DNA of 64,000 bases from an uncultured Owenweeksia sp. Lineage in GTDB: Bacteria; Bacteroidota; Bacteroidia; Flavobacteriales; Schleiferiaceae. The stretch spans positions 1-64,000 of the forward strand of contig CAKZRR010000010.1 of NCBI GenBank assembly GCA_937146805.1. Reading direction: 5' to 3'. The notes below the pieces were generated by a model. That model was given only the letters and a program-made list of their open reading frames with translations, did not search any database and was not told the origin of the DNA. Below are positions 31,628-40,150 of the stretch, piece by piece (position 1 is the stretch's first letter; the number at the start of each line of letters is the position of its first letter). A program made the position numbers and the translations under genes.

Positions 31628-34600
31628 ATGAAAAACTTTACGCTGCTAATACTGTTTTGCCTTTTTACGAGCAGTTTGTCTGCTCAAAAATTTAAAAAAT
31701 TCTCATCTAATAAAGAGGTGTACCACACTGAGTTGGAGGCCTTTTTAAAGAGTACGGGTAACCATAAAAAGGAGGATTTAGAAAGCCTGCTTTTGCAGAG
31801 TAGAAGTTTATGGGAAAGTGAAGGTATTACGGAAGCAGAAACAGCAGAGCTGATAAACATTAGTAACAACTTTTTAAAGAAAAGAGTGATGGATTTGGCC
31901 GTATGGGCCGATTTTTATGGTGTAGCCAGCACTATAAAAAACAACGAAGAGGATGGTTTGCTTTTACCTTGGTTATCAGGTCTTAATAAGATGAGCAAGA
32001 CCAAGGCAGCTAAAGTTTTTATTGGTTACCTACGGTCTATGCACAGTACTTTTTTAGAAATGGTGTTTTTTGATAATGGTAAAATTACTTGGAAAGCCGG
32101 TGTAGGCGATTTTCAATATGGTTTTGATACGGAGCCTTATTTTAAGTTCGAAACTATTGATGTATTTGGGATGTACAAAAAGGATAGTACTTTTATAGAA
32201 GGTACATCTGGAACGTTTTACCCCGAAAGAAATGAGTTTGTTGGAAGTGGAGGCATGGCTTATTTTACAAGGGCTGGTTTAACTCAAGATAGTGCCTATG
32301 TTGAACTAAGTCAATTTACTATTCATGTAAACAAATCAGATTTTCAGGCAGATAGCGTAAAATTGCACACCTTAATTTTTGTTAGCGAACCTATGTTGGG
32401 ACATTTTGAGGAACGTCTTACCAGTCAAAGTGGGAAGAATGCCACCTTCCCTCGTTTTACATCGTATCGTACAGATATTGAAATTCAGGATATTGTGCCT
32501 GGAGCCGATTTTAAGGGAGGCTTTTCGATGATTGGCTCTAAATTTTATGGAGGAGCTACGGGCGGAGCCAAGGCCCAATTACTTTTTAGTTATAAAGAAA
32601 CACAACTGATTAAAGCGGAGGCGCAGCGATTTTTGTTGCGCAAGGATAAAATTGAATCCAAGGAAGTAGAGGTAACCATAATGCTGGAAGAAGACAGTAT
32701 TTATCATCCTAAGGTTACTCTGCGGTTTTTGCCTGAGAGCAAAAGATTGACGGTAATTAGGGAGAAAAAAGGAATGGGATTAACCCCATTTTCAGATACC
32801 TATCATGGGGTGGATATTTCTTTTGAGCGCCTTAGTTGGAACATGGAAGAACCCATGATGTATATGGGGCGTTTGAGTCAGGGAGATGAATCACCGGTGG
32901 TTTTTGAAAGTAAGCAATACTTTAGAGGTTCACGATTTGAGGAGATTGGAGGAATTGGAAATGAAAACCCGATTGTGCTGCTTAAAAACATGTCTCAAAG
33001 TTATGCCAAGCGTGAGTTTACATCTGAAGAAGTGGCCTATAATCTCCGTATGAGCGAACAAAATGCGCACATATTTTTGATGAATATGTCTATACGTGGT
33101 TTTGTAAAATACGATTACCAAACACGTGAAGCCGAGTTTCAGGAAAAGGTTTTTGATTATGTAGCGAATCATAAAGATCAAAGAGATTACGATGTAATTC
33201 AGTTTGTATCAAACTTAAAACAAGGCGATAATGCCATGTTGAGTTTGTTAGATTATAACATGGAAATTAACGGAGTAAGAGCCGTGGCTTTAAGTGATTC
33301 GCAGCAGGTGGGGCTTTTTCCGGCAGGACAAAAAATTGTGGTAAAGAAAAACCTGGATTTTGACTTTAACGGTAAAATTACCGCGGGGCTTTTTAGTTAC
33401 TGGGGTAGCCAGTTTGAGTTTAAATACGACAACTTTAAAATAGATATGGCGCTGGTGGATTCCATGCGTTTTAAGGTGGAAAGTTTTGAGCCGAATGCCA
33501 ATGGACAACACTCGTTGGTAGATGTAAAAACCGTGTTGCAGGAGTTGAGCGGTGAGCTGTTGATTGATGAACCGGATAACAAATCCAGTAAAACGGATTA
33601 TACGCAATATCCCATTTTTAGGTCGGCAAAGGAATCTCACCTTTACTATGATAAACAGTCCATTGCCGGAGGAGCTTATAATAAAGAGGATTTTTATGTG
33701 CGCTTGGATGCCTTTGAAATTGATAGTTTGGACAACATAACCACCGAAGGTTTAAAGTTTGGCGGTGAGTTTGTGAGTGGTGGAATATTTCCAGATTTGT
33801 ACCAAACCCTTACGGTGCAGCAAGATTACTCTTTAGGTTTTACAGCCGAAACCCCACCTGAAGGTTTGCCGATGTATGGCGGAGAAGGAAATTACAAAAA
33901 AACCATTAACCTGAGTAATGAAGGTTTGGGGGGAGATGGTGAATTAACCTACTTGAATTCACATGCCGTTTCGGAGACGTTTTTGTTTTTTCCGGACAGT
34001 ACCAATGGAGTAGCTAGCAGCTATGAAATTACCGAAAAAACAGAAGATGATGGAAGTCCGCATGTAGTGGGGCAAGATGTAGCCTTGCATTGGGAGCCTA
34101 AAAATGATGTGCTTTTTACTACCAGCCGTAGTACCCCTTTTGCGATGTACGATGATATTGGCATGCAAACTACCGGTACTATTGAACATGGCCCAGGAGA
34201 CTTAAAAGGAAAAGGGCATTTGGGCTTTTTAAATGCCGAAACCGACTCAGAAGATTACTTATTTAATAATAGAAAGTTTTCTTCCATGGATATGGATTTT
34301 AGAGTGAAATCGGAGAACTCAGATACTTGGGGTTTTGCCATGGAAGAGGCCAGCGGTGAGATTGATTTTGATAAAGGTTTAGGTGATTTTAACTTGATTG
34401 ATACGGCTTCGTATTTTCAGTTTCCAGCCAACCAATACATAGCCTATATGGATCATGCTGCATGGCAAATACAGCAGCAAGCGGTTAAGGTAGAGAAGCT
34501 GGGATTAAGCGGTACGTCTTCGCGAATGATATCGGTACACCCTAAGCAAGATAGTTTACAGTTTACGGCTAACAGTACTAAGTATGATATTAATAGCACG

Positions 34601-36046
34601 TTGCTAGAGTCTTTTCAAGTGCCTAATATTGATGTAGCCGATGCCAGCATTTTTCCGGCAGATGGCTATGTAGCGGTATTGGAAAAGGCCAAAATGAAAA
34701 CGCTGGAGAACGCTAAGATTAGAGCCTCGCGTCAAAATGGTTACCATAATTTTTACGGTGCTTCTACCGAGGTACAATCACGCCATAGTTATACAGCTTC
34801 GGCCGATTATGAATACATGGATCAAGACGGGGTGCCGTGGCCTATCCACTTCGATAAAATTTCGGTAGATACCTCGATCACCACGGTGGGTAAAACCCGT
34901 ATTTCTAAGGATGATGAGTTTTTTATGAGCCCGCATTTTGCCTATTACGGAAGCGTAAAATTACGTGCAGATAGAAAGGCATTGGCTTTTAGAGGTTATA
35001 CTCATATCTTATCTAGTTGCCCATCAGTTTCTACCGACTGGTTTGGCTTTGAGAGTATTGTAGATCCGGATCAAATTATTATTGACTTACCGCAAATTGA
35101 CCCGAACGACCGAACCAAGGCTTTGGCCAATGGTATTTATTTGGCCAGCGATACCGCTGTGGGTTATGCCGCATTTTTGTCTAAAAACGTATCGCCAAAC
35201 GATAAGCAAATGTTTTTTGCCAATGGTAAATTAATATTTGATGATGAATTAGCCAGCTATGTAATTACCAACGAGGATAAGCTATTGGACCCTGATGCAC
35301 CGGGAAATATTTTGGTATTTAATACCACCGATTGTAAGCTGGTAGGAGAGGGAATTATGAGTTTGGGAGATGGTAAAAGCCAGATGGCTATGAAGAGCTG
35401 GGGCGTAATTGATTACGACTTAAAAACCGATGCCATGGATATGGACTTGGTGCTAGGATTGGATTTCTTTTTTGGCAACGAGATATTGAAAGATATGGCC
35501 AGCCGTATTAATACCGAGACCGCCTTAATGGGAACCGACCTAAGCAGACGCGCCTACAAAGCCGCCATGAATGATGAGGTAGAACCTAAAAAAGCCGCCT
35601 CTTTTTACAAGGAGTTGGAAGAGCTGGGTTACCCAGATGAATTTCCCAAGGAATTGGAAAGCACCATGTTGTTTACCGAATTGGAATTAAGCTGGACACC
35701 GGAAGCTTTATCATTTTTGAGCAGCACTAAAATTGGGATGGGTGCCCTTGGTGAAACCAGCGTTAATAAGATGGTAGAAGGCTATTTTGAAATTCAGCGA
35801 AAGCGAAGTGGTGATGAAATTTATATGTATTTAGAGCCCGATAGAAGTGTGTTTTATTATATAGAATACAAGCGTAATGTATTGAGCGTTTATACCAATG
35901 ATGAATCAGTAATGAACCTTATTAAGGGCATTGATTTGGACAAACGTATGTTGCAAGAAAAAGGCAAAGCACCTTTTACCTATACCATTGCTACCAAGGG
36001 TAAAATGAATCGCTTTTTAAGCCGATTTGAAAAGTTTGAGGAATAA
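31628..36046 (+). CDS. Very large exported protein, unknown function
   Basis: 1472 aa. A signal peptide is clear ('FTLLILFCLFTSSLSAQ'). The next 115 residues are helical ('LEAFLKSTGNHKKEDLESLL'), and the remainder is strand-rich with many aromatic and charged residues, such as 'QEKVFDYVANHKDQRDYDVI' and 'YYDKQSIAGGAYNKEDFYVR'. It has no T9SS sorting domain, lipobox, or known enzymatic motif, so it probably stays in the periplasm or inner leaflet of the outer membrane. A beta-rich lipid-transport or OstA/AsmA-like fold is possible, as is a scaffold. Codon use is like the neighbours, and it is 4 bp after prmA. Confidence 0.8.
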   Translation: MKNFTLLILFCLFTSSLSAQKFKKFSSNKEVYHTELEAFLKSTGNHKKEDLESLLLQSRSLWESEGITEAETAELINISNNFLKKRVMDLAVWADFYGVASTIKNNEEDGLLLPWLSGLNKMSKTKAAKVFIGYLRSMHSTFLEMVFFDNGKITWKAGVGDFQYGFDTEPYFKFETIDVFGMYKKDSTFIEGTSGTFYPERNEFVGSGGMAYFTRAGLTQDSAYVELSQFTIHVNKSDFQADSVKLHTLIFVSEPMLGHFEERLTSQSGKNATFPRFTSYRTDIEIQDIVPGADFKGGFSMIGSKFYGGATGGAKAQLLFSYKETQLIKAEAQRFLLRKDKIESKEVEVTIMLEEDSIYHPKVTLRFLPESKRLTVIREKKGMGLTPFSDTYHGVDISFERLSWNMEEPMMYMGRLSQGDESPVVFESKQYFRGSRFEEIGGIGNENPIVLLKNMSQSYAKREFTSEEVAYNLRMSEQNAHIFLMNMSIRGFVKYDYQTREAEFQEKVFDYVANHKDQRDYDVIQFVSNLKQGDNAMLSLLDYNMEINGVRAVALSDSQQVGLFPAGQKIVVKKNLDFDFNGKITAGLFSYWGSQFEFKYDNFKIDMALVDSMRFKVESFEPNANGQHSLVDVKTVLQELSGELLIDEPDNKSSKTDYTQYPIFRSAKESHLYYDKQSIAGGAYNKEDFYVRLDAFEIDSLDNITTEGLKFGGEFVSGGIFPDLYQTLTVQQDYSLGFTAETPPEGLPMYGGEGNYKKTINLSNEGLGGDGELTYLNSHAVSETFLFFPDSTNGVASSYEITEKTEDDGSPHVVGQDVALHWEPKNDVLFTTSRSTPFAMYDDIGMQTTGTIEHGPGDLKGKGHLGFLNAETDSEDYLFNNRKFSSMDMDFRVKSENSDTWGFAMEEASGEIDFDKGLGDFNLIDTASYFQFPANQYIAYMDHAAWQIQQQAVKVEKLGLSGTSSRMISVHPKQDSLQFTANSTKYDINSTLLESFQVPNIDVADASIFPADGYVAVLEKAKMKTLENAKIRASRQNGYHNFYGASTEVQSRHSYTASADYEYMDQDGVPWPIHFDKISVDTSITTVGKTRISKDDEFFMSPHFAYYGSVKLRADRKALAFRGYTHILSSCPSVSTDWFGFESIVDPDQIIIDLPQIDPNDRTKALANGIYLASDTAVGYAAFLSKNVSPNDKQMFFANGKLIFDDELASYVITNEDKLLDPDAPGNILVFNTTDCKLVGEGIMSLGDGKSQMAMKSWGVIDYDLKTDAMDMDLVLGLDFFFGNEILKDMASRINTETALMGTDLSRRAYKAAMNDEVEPKKAASFYKELEELGYPDEFPKELESTMLFTELELSWTPEALSFLSSTKIGMGALGETSVNKMVEGYFEIQRKRSGDEIYMYLEPDRSVFYYIEYKRNVLSVYTNDESVMNLIKGIDLDKRMLQEKGKAPFTYTIATKGKMNRFLSRFEKFEE

Positions 36047-36082
36047 AGGGTGAGGGGAGTGCTGGATTATGTTTATTAAATT

Positions 36083-36090
36083 GTTGGCAT
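36083..36090 (+). other. Core-site-like GTTGGCAT, left boundary of module
   Basis: The octamer GTTGGCAT between the 1472-aa gene and the next small gene matches the 3' end of the attC-like repeat at 36794-36953. In an integron-type cassette such sites mark the joints (between G and TT). With this site the module 36084-36946 would have a gene, a short leader and a trailing attC-like repeat. Confidence 0.4.
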
Positions 36091-36106
36091 TTATTGAGTC
36101 TCGAGT

Positions 36107-36379
36107 ATGGAATTGCAGGAACGGATCTTTGAGTGCCTTACTCAGCAACAAGAATCAAGGCTCATAACTCTTGATAAAACGGAGTCATATTTTGCTGATA
36201 ATGATGAATATCAAGACTGTATAAGAGACATTCAAGAGAGATTGAAAATCAAGCTTAAAACTGGAAGGTGTAGTAACATTTTAGTCCAACAACTTGCCAA
36301 ACATCGATGCAACTTAGGAGAGCCTTTTGGTAAAAAAAGTAGAATTTTACAACGCTTCCGAACTTTGCGAATTAATTGA
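36107..36379 (+). CDS. N-terminal part of a possible frameshifted protein
   Basis: 90 aa, helical and charged ('LQERIFECLTQQQESRLITL', 'DIQERLKIKLKTGRCSNILV'). Its last 20 or so codons overlap the next frame. If one A were removed from the A7 run at 36331-36337, the frame would join the downstream ORF as '...GEPFGKKVEFYNASELCEL...', one protein of about 228 residues. Thus this may be half of a broken or slippage-expressed gene; independent translation is also possible. No family recognised. Confidence 0.5.
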   Translation: MELQERIFECLTQQQESRLITLDKTESYFADNDEYQDCIRDIQERLKIKLKTGRCSNILVQQLAKHRCNLGEPFGKKSRILQRFRTLRIN

Positions 36380-36794
36380 ACTCATTGAACAGGGAAAAGT
36401 GGATGGCAAGCCATTTAAGGGTGATATTCTAGGAGGTTTTTTTAAGACTCATCACGGTTCATATTCTAGTTATGGATATTCTATTGTCAGGAATATCCAT
36501 GAATATTGGTTTAAGAATAAAAAAATCAGATCAACACTCCTTTCTGACTACCAAGAAATAGTCAACAAATACGGAGAGCAAAATATATCGGCTATAATGA
36601 GCACTATGCATACCAAAGCAATGCATGTTAAGGCCACAACAGGTGAACTAAAAGGCGAATGGTTGATTTACCGAAGATTCTCCAATCGTAACTACTACCT
36701 ATGTCTAGCAACTCATGATGAAGGAGATGAAGTAATTAGAAAAATGAAACTTGATCCATGCTTGGTGGAATTTCCAGAACTGAACGAAACATAA
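36327..36794 (+). CDS. C-terminal part of a possible frameshifted protein
   Basis: 155 aa from a TTG start in the +1 frame relative to the gene upstream. It contains 'VKKVEFYNASELCELIELIE', 'YGYSIVRNIHEYWFKNKKIR' and 'LIYRRFSNRNYYLCLATHDE' and is soluble. A 'ggag' 12 bp ahead of the TTG might serve as a ribosome site. It ends at the attC-like repeat, where cassette genes typically end. I do not recognise the family. Either it is a separate gene or the 3' part of a gene disrupted by one extra A. Confidence 0.55.
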   Translation: MVKKVEFYNASELCELIELIEQGKVDGKPFKGDILGGFFKTHHGSYSSYGYSIVRNIHEYWFKNKKIRSTLLSDYQEIVNKYGEQNISAIMSTMHTKAMHVKATTGELKGEWLIYRRFSNRNYYLCLATHDEGDEVIRKMKLDPCLVEFPELNET

Positions 36795-36953
36795 TGCTAA
36801 CAAATGCTATGAATGAGGTTTCATCGGTCAGGGTATTTTCGTGGGAATTGGAAAGTCCGCCACAAGTTTTATATTTATATCAAGGTGTGGCTATGTATGA
36901 GGCGAGAGACTTAGTGCTTCTCAACCCCACTCCTCATAGCTAGTCGTTGGCAT
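36794..36953 (+). repeat. attC-like imperfect inverted repeat
   Basis: The 5' arm 'atgctaacaaatgctatga' and the 3' arm 'tcatagctagtcgttggcat' are complementary in two blocks: atgcYaac with gttggcat (one mismatch) and gctatga with tcatagc (exact), with spacers of 4 and 5 nt. This two-box layout, the length of 160 bp, and position directly after a stop codon are as in integron attC sites (compare the Vibrio repeat, starting TAACAAA). No integron integrase is in the window. The small ORF in the track here (36758-36943) is taken as chance. Confidence 0.5.
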
Positions 36954-36966
36954 CAATTAAAAAATC

Positions 36967-37752
36967 ATGAAATTCAAAGAAATTTTTAAATCGAAACTCA
37001 AAGAAGATGACTTTCTATGGAGATATCTTGACTTACACAAATTGATTGACTTAGCAACGAATCAAGAGCTTCACTTTACAAGGGTAGATAATTTTTCAGA
37101 TCCATTTGAAGGGGTAACTTACAGGTTGATTGCAAAAAGATATTTTGCCCAAAAATCTAACATGACAAGTCCCGTAATAGACAAAACAATTAGGGATCAA
37201 AATAACGCGAATAGCAAACAGACTTTAGAAAGTTACAAAACAGAATCATCTCAGAAACAACGAACTCAGTTTATTAATTGTTGGATTAGGTCACCGCGTG
37301 AATCAGTTGCAATGTGGAACTTGTATTCAAATGGTGATAGCGTGGCAATAAAAGCTAAACCTAAGGATTTAGTAAACTATTTTCAAAAAAACCTTGAGCT
37401 TCAACCTCACTTCTGCCCAGATCATCAATTTATCTGTGGTAGTGTGAAGTACATCAAACTAAATCCGCTTGACCCTTTTGATAAGCCGACTTTACCAAAT
37501 TACAGTTCATTTAAAAAAGATGTGGCTTATGATTACGAGAAAGAGTTCAGGTTCTTGGTTGCTACTCCTACTTCGCTAGCAGATTCAAACCCAGATTTTT
37601 TTCGATATAAAATCTCAAAGAACTTTATCGAGCTTATAGAAATAGTGTGTCACCCAGAAATGGAAAAATGGAAGTTTGAAAACATTAAATGCCTTTGTGA
37701 AAAATTAGGGCTTCCAGAACCTACTATGTCAAGAACAGAAATAAGAATCTAA
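36967..37752 (+). CDS. DUF2971-like protein
   Basis: 261 aa, soluble. The first 60 residues ('LWRYLDLHKLIDLATNQELH' and 'TRVDNFSDPFEG') and 'FINCWIRSPRESVAMWNLYS' followed by 'DSVAIKAKPKDLVNY' are typical of the DUF2971 family, and the 'YDYEKEFRFLV' near residue 195 is its usual second motif. Members lie in accessory and defence-like loci across bacteria, but no activity is established. It starts 14 bp after the attC-like repeat, as a cassette gene would, and abuts the next ORF with no gap. Confidence 0.8.
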   Translation: MKFKEIFKSKLKEDDFLWRYLDLHKLIDLATNQELHFTRVDNFSDPFEGVTYRLIAKRYFAQKSNMTSPVIDKTIRDQNNANSKQTLESYKTESSQKQRTQFINCWIRSPRESVAMWNLYSNGDSVAIKAKPKDLVNYFQKNLELQPHFCPDHQFICGSVKYIKLNPLDPFDKPTLPNYSSFKKDVAYDYEKEFRFLVATPTSLADSNPDFFRYKISKNFIELIEIVCHPEMEKWKFENIKCLCEKLGLPEPTMSRTEIRI

Positions 37753-38139
37753 ATGGGCAAACGTATCCTGATAAACGCGATAGTTGGAACCATGATTCAA
37801 ATGACATTTTTCATCCTGACATTATATTTATCGAAAACGACACTTGACTTTTTCAGCACAAATAAATATCACCATATTAGTCATTTCCATATTCAACTAT
37901 CGTCTAGCATTTTCGCAATTATGCTCATCGTTCAAAACCTATTAACAGCTCTAATTAATAGAGCCTGGTTCAACTGGTTTAGCATTTTTGTCGTTCTGAC
38001 CATTTACACCATTGGTTGGGGAGAAGACTTTAATTCATGGCCACTAAAGACAATAATATTTATAGGATTAGGAATAATTACGGTCATCGGAAAATTGTTT
38101 ATCGACCAGAAAATACATCAAATGAAAAACGGCAGGTAA
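37753..38139 (+). CDS. Four-helix membrane protein, unknown
   Basis: 128 aa. Four hydrophobic segments (about residues 5-28, 44-64, 70-88, 94-114) and a basic tail. The ATG follows directly on the stop of the DUF2971 gene, so the two are translationally coupled and may work together. No motif is known to me. Its stop lies in a short inverted repeat (38136-38162) and a terminator follows. Confidence 0.65.
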   Translation: MGKRILINAIVGTMIQMTFFILTLYLSKTTLDFFSTNKYHHISHFHIQLSSSIFAIMLIVQNLLTALINRAWFNWFSIFVVLTIYTIGWGEDFNSWPLKTIIFIGLGIITVIGKLFIDQKIHQMKNGR

Positions 38140-38162
38140 CAATAGTAGCTGTTGCCCAACCC
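38136..38162. repeat. 27-bp element, inverted relative to 41770-41798
   Basis: 'ggtaacaatagtagctgttg' then cccaac. Its reverse complement matches the sequence upstream of icmF ('tttgggcaacagctgctaca' then atggttacc) over about 24 positions with a 4-nt gap. Internally it is also a small inverted repeat (GGTAACA/TGTTGCC). It might be a collapsed attC-like site after the last cassette gene, or a recombination scar. Weak evidence. Confidence 0.4.
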
Positions 38163-38189
38163 CTCCCAATTCAAAATAATTGATTTAAG

Positions 38190-38217
38190 AAAAGCCCGTA
38201 GCGGGCTTTTTGTTTTT
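38190..38217 (+). terminator. Rho-independent terminator
   Basis: Hairpin 'aaagcccgtagcgggcttt' with T-rich tail (TTTTTGTTTTT). It ends the DUF2971/membrane-protein transcript, 51 bp after the last stop. Confidence 0.9.
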
Positions 38218-38309
38218 AGATTTAAGGTTTTGCATGCAAAATTGGGGAGCTCACAACAATTTAAAGAGGCATTAAACTTTGTATATTAGCTACGGTAAAT
38301 CCTTACGCC

Positions 38310-39215
38310 ATGAAAAGAATCTCACTTCTTATTTCTGTTATCTTGTTGTGTGTTTTTAGCGATGCCTCGCTTTTAGCACAACACCATTTCCCAAAAGATA
38401 GTGCGGAGTGGAGGATATGGAATTGGTCTAACGGAGGTGGCGTTTATTCTAGTGGTTTGGACACTCACAAAATTGTGGGAGACACCGTGTTGTATGGCAA
38501 GCACTTTAAAAAAATAAATAGAGGCTTCTTTGGAACTGAGTCTTATTTTCGAGAGGTAGATTCTACTCAAAAAGTCTATTTTTTATATGATTATTCAGAT
38601 ACGGTTTCGAAAAGGTTGTTATACGATTTTTCAGCTGGTATTGGAGACACCGTAACCATTCAATATTTACATCGTGATACAATAAAATGGGCGGTAGTTG
38701 CTGAGGGTTTAGATTCAGTAGGTTCGGAGCAACGGAGGTATATAGATGTAAAGCTAGTTGGATGGAACTACTATGATCGCTGGATTGAAGGAATCGGCAG
38801 TACACGAGGCTTTTTTGCTCCAACTAGCGAGCCTTCTGGATGGTTTGAGCGTTCCTTTCAAATGGTGTGTTTTAGTGATATAGGTGCAGGTATTCAGTAT
38901 GAGCCATTGGCTGGTACTAAGTACAATTGCAATACCCCGGCTCATGTGTTTTCAGAGTACGAGCAAACATTAGAGGTTGAGCAAATAGAGATTTACCCCA
39001 ATCCGTTTAATAGAGATTTTACCATTGAGAATACAACAACAGAACCTTGCAATTATGTGTTAACTACCACAAGTGGGCAAACGATTAAACAGGGTACATT
39101 AGAGGCTCGTGAAAAACAGATGGTGTCCGTACCTAACTTACCCGTTGGTCTGTATTTAATTAATTATCAGATAAGTGCAAGGGTTGGGGTGCTAAAGTTG
39201 GTTTGCCAATACTAA
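38310..39215 (+). CDS. T9SS-sorted protein, tandem paralog 1
   Basis: 301 aa. Signal peptide 'ISLLISVILLCVFSDASLLA', then 'QHHFPKDSAEWRIWNW' at the mature start, a body with 'SYFREVDSTQKVYFLYDYSD' and 'VAEGLDSVGSEQRRYIDVKL', and a type A sorting domain from about residue 225 ('VEQIEIYPNPFNRDFTIENT', 'VPNLPVGLYLINYQI'). It should be exported by T9SS. Function of the body is unknown. It is the first of three tandem paralogs with 16-bp gaps; ends are nearly identical at DNA level, the middles differ. Confidence 0.8.
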   Translation: MKRISLLISVILLCVFSDASLLAQHHFPKDSAEWRIWNWSNGGGVYSSGLDTHKIVGDTVLYGKHFKKINRGFFGTESYFREVDSTQKVYFLYDYSDTVSKRLLYDFSAGIGDTVTIQYLHRDTIKWAVVAEGLDSVGSEQRRYIDVKLVGWNYYDRWIEGIGSTRGFFAPTSEPSGWFERSFQMVCFSDIGAGIQYEPLAGTKYNCNTPAHVFSEYEQTLEVEQIEIYPNPFNRDFTIENTTTEPCNYVLTTTSGQTIKQGTLEAREKQMVSVPNLPVGLYLINYQISARVGVLKLVCQY

Positions 39216-39231
39216 GTTGAAGTTTTAGCCG

Positions 39232-40134
39232 ATGAAAAGAATCTCACTTCTTATTTCTGTTATCTTGTTGTGCATTTTTAGCGCTTCCTCACTTTTAGCA
39301 CAACATCATTTCCCAAAAGATAGTGCGGAGTGGAAGGTTTGGCATAGGTTCACGGGAGTTCCATCTAGTAGCTATTTAACTGAGCACAAAATAAAGGGTA
39401 GCAAAGTTTTATTAGGGTCAAATCATATAAAATTATCTAGTGGTTTCCGTTCATGGGATTCATATTTCCGAGAGGTAGATTCTACCCAAAAAGTGTACTT
39501 TTTATACGATATCTATGATACGGTTTCCAATAGATTATTATATGATTTTTCAAAAACGGTTGGTGATACTATAACCGTTTTTTATTTTGATACTTGGGAA
39601 ATTAAGTGGGCAGTGGTAGGTGAAGGTTTAGATTCTGTTGGCTCTGAACAAAGGAGGTATATGGATTTAAAACGAGTAGGATGGAACTATTATGATCGTT
39701 GGATTGAAGGAATAGGTAGTACTAGAGGTTTTTTTGCTCCAATTGATGAACCTTCTGGGTGGTTTGAGCACTCGTTTCAAATGGTATGTTTTAGTGATAT
39801 AGGTGCAGGTATTCAGTATGAGCCATTGGCTGGTACTAAATACAATTGCAATACCCCAGCTCATGTGTTTTCAGAGTACGAGCAAACAATGCAGGTTGAG
39901 CAAATAGAGATCTACCCTAATCCGTTTAATAGAGATTTTACCATTGAGAATACAACAACAGAGCCTTGCAGTTATGTATTAACTACTGCAAGTGGGCAAA
40001 TAATAAAGCGCAGTACATTAGAGGCTCGTAAAAAACAGATGGTGTCAGTACCCAACTTACCCGTTGGCCTTTATTTAATTAATTATCAAATAAATGGAAG
40101 GGTTGGGGTGCTAAAGCTGGTTTGTCAATATTAA
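39232..40134 (+). CDS. T9SS-sorted protein, tandem paralog 2
   Basis: 300 aa. The first 30 codons are almost identical to paralog 1, as are the last 100 or so. The variable stretch is residues about 30-65 and 85-110 ('FTGVPSSSYLTEHKIKGSKV'). The sorting domain contains 'YPNPFNRDFTIENTTTEPCS'. The gap to paralog 3 ('gttgaagttttagcc') repeats the gap between 1 and 2, showing that the unit was copied with its leader. Confidence 0.8.
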   Translation: MKRISLLISVILLCIFSASSLLAQHHFPKDSAEWKVWHRFTGVPSSSYLTEHKIKGSKVLLGSNHIKLSSGFRSWDSYFREVDSTQKVYFLYDIYDTVSNRLLYDFSKTVGDTITVFYFDTWEIKWAVVGEGLDSVGSEQRRYMDLKRVGWNYYDRWIEGIGSTRGFFAPIDEPSGWFEHSFQMVCFSDIGAGIQYEPLAGTKYNCNTPAHVFSEYEQTMQVEQIEIYPNPFNRDFTIENTTTEPCSYVLTTASGQIIKRSTLEARKKQMVSVPNLPVGLYLINYQINGRVGVLKLVCQY

Positions 40135-40150
40135 GTTGAAGTTTTAGCCC

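Noticed and set aside
33290-33640. Minus-strand ORF of 116 aa inside the 1472-aa gene
   Set aside because: A shadow of the large coding region; the composition is of antisense type and no neighbour supports it.
36758-36943. 61-aa ORF in the track after the 155-aa gene
   Set aside because: It overlaps the end of that gene and is contained in the attC-like repeat, where no gene is expected.
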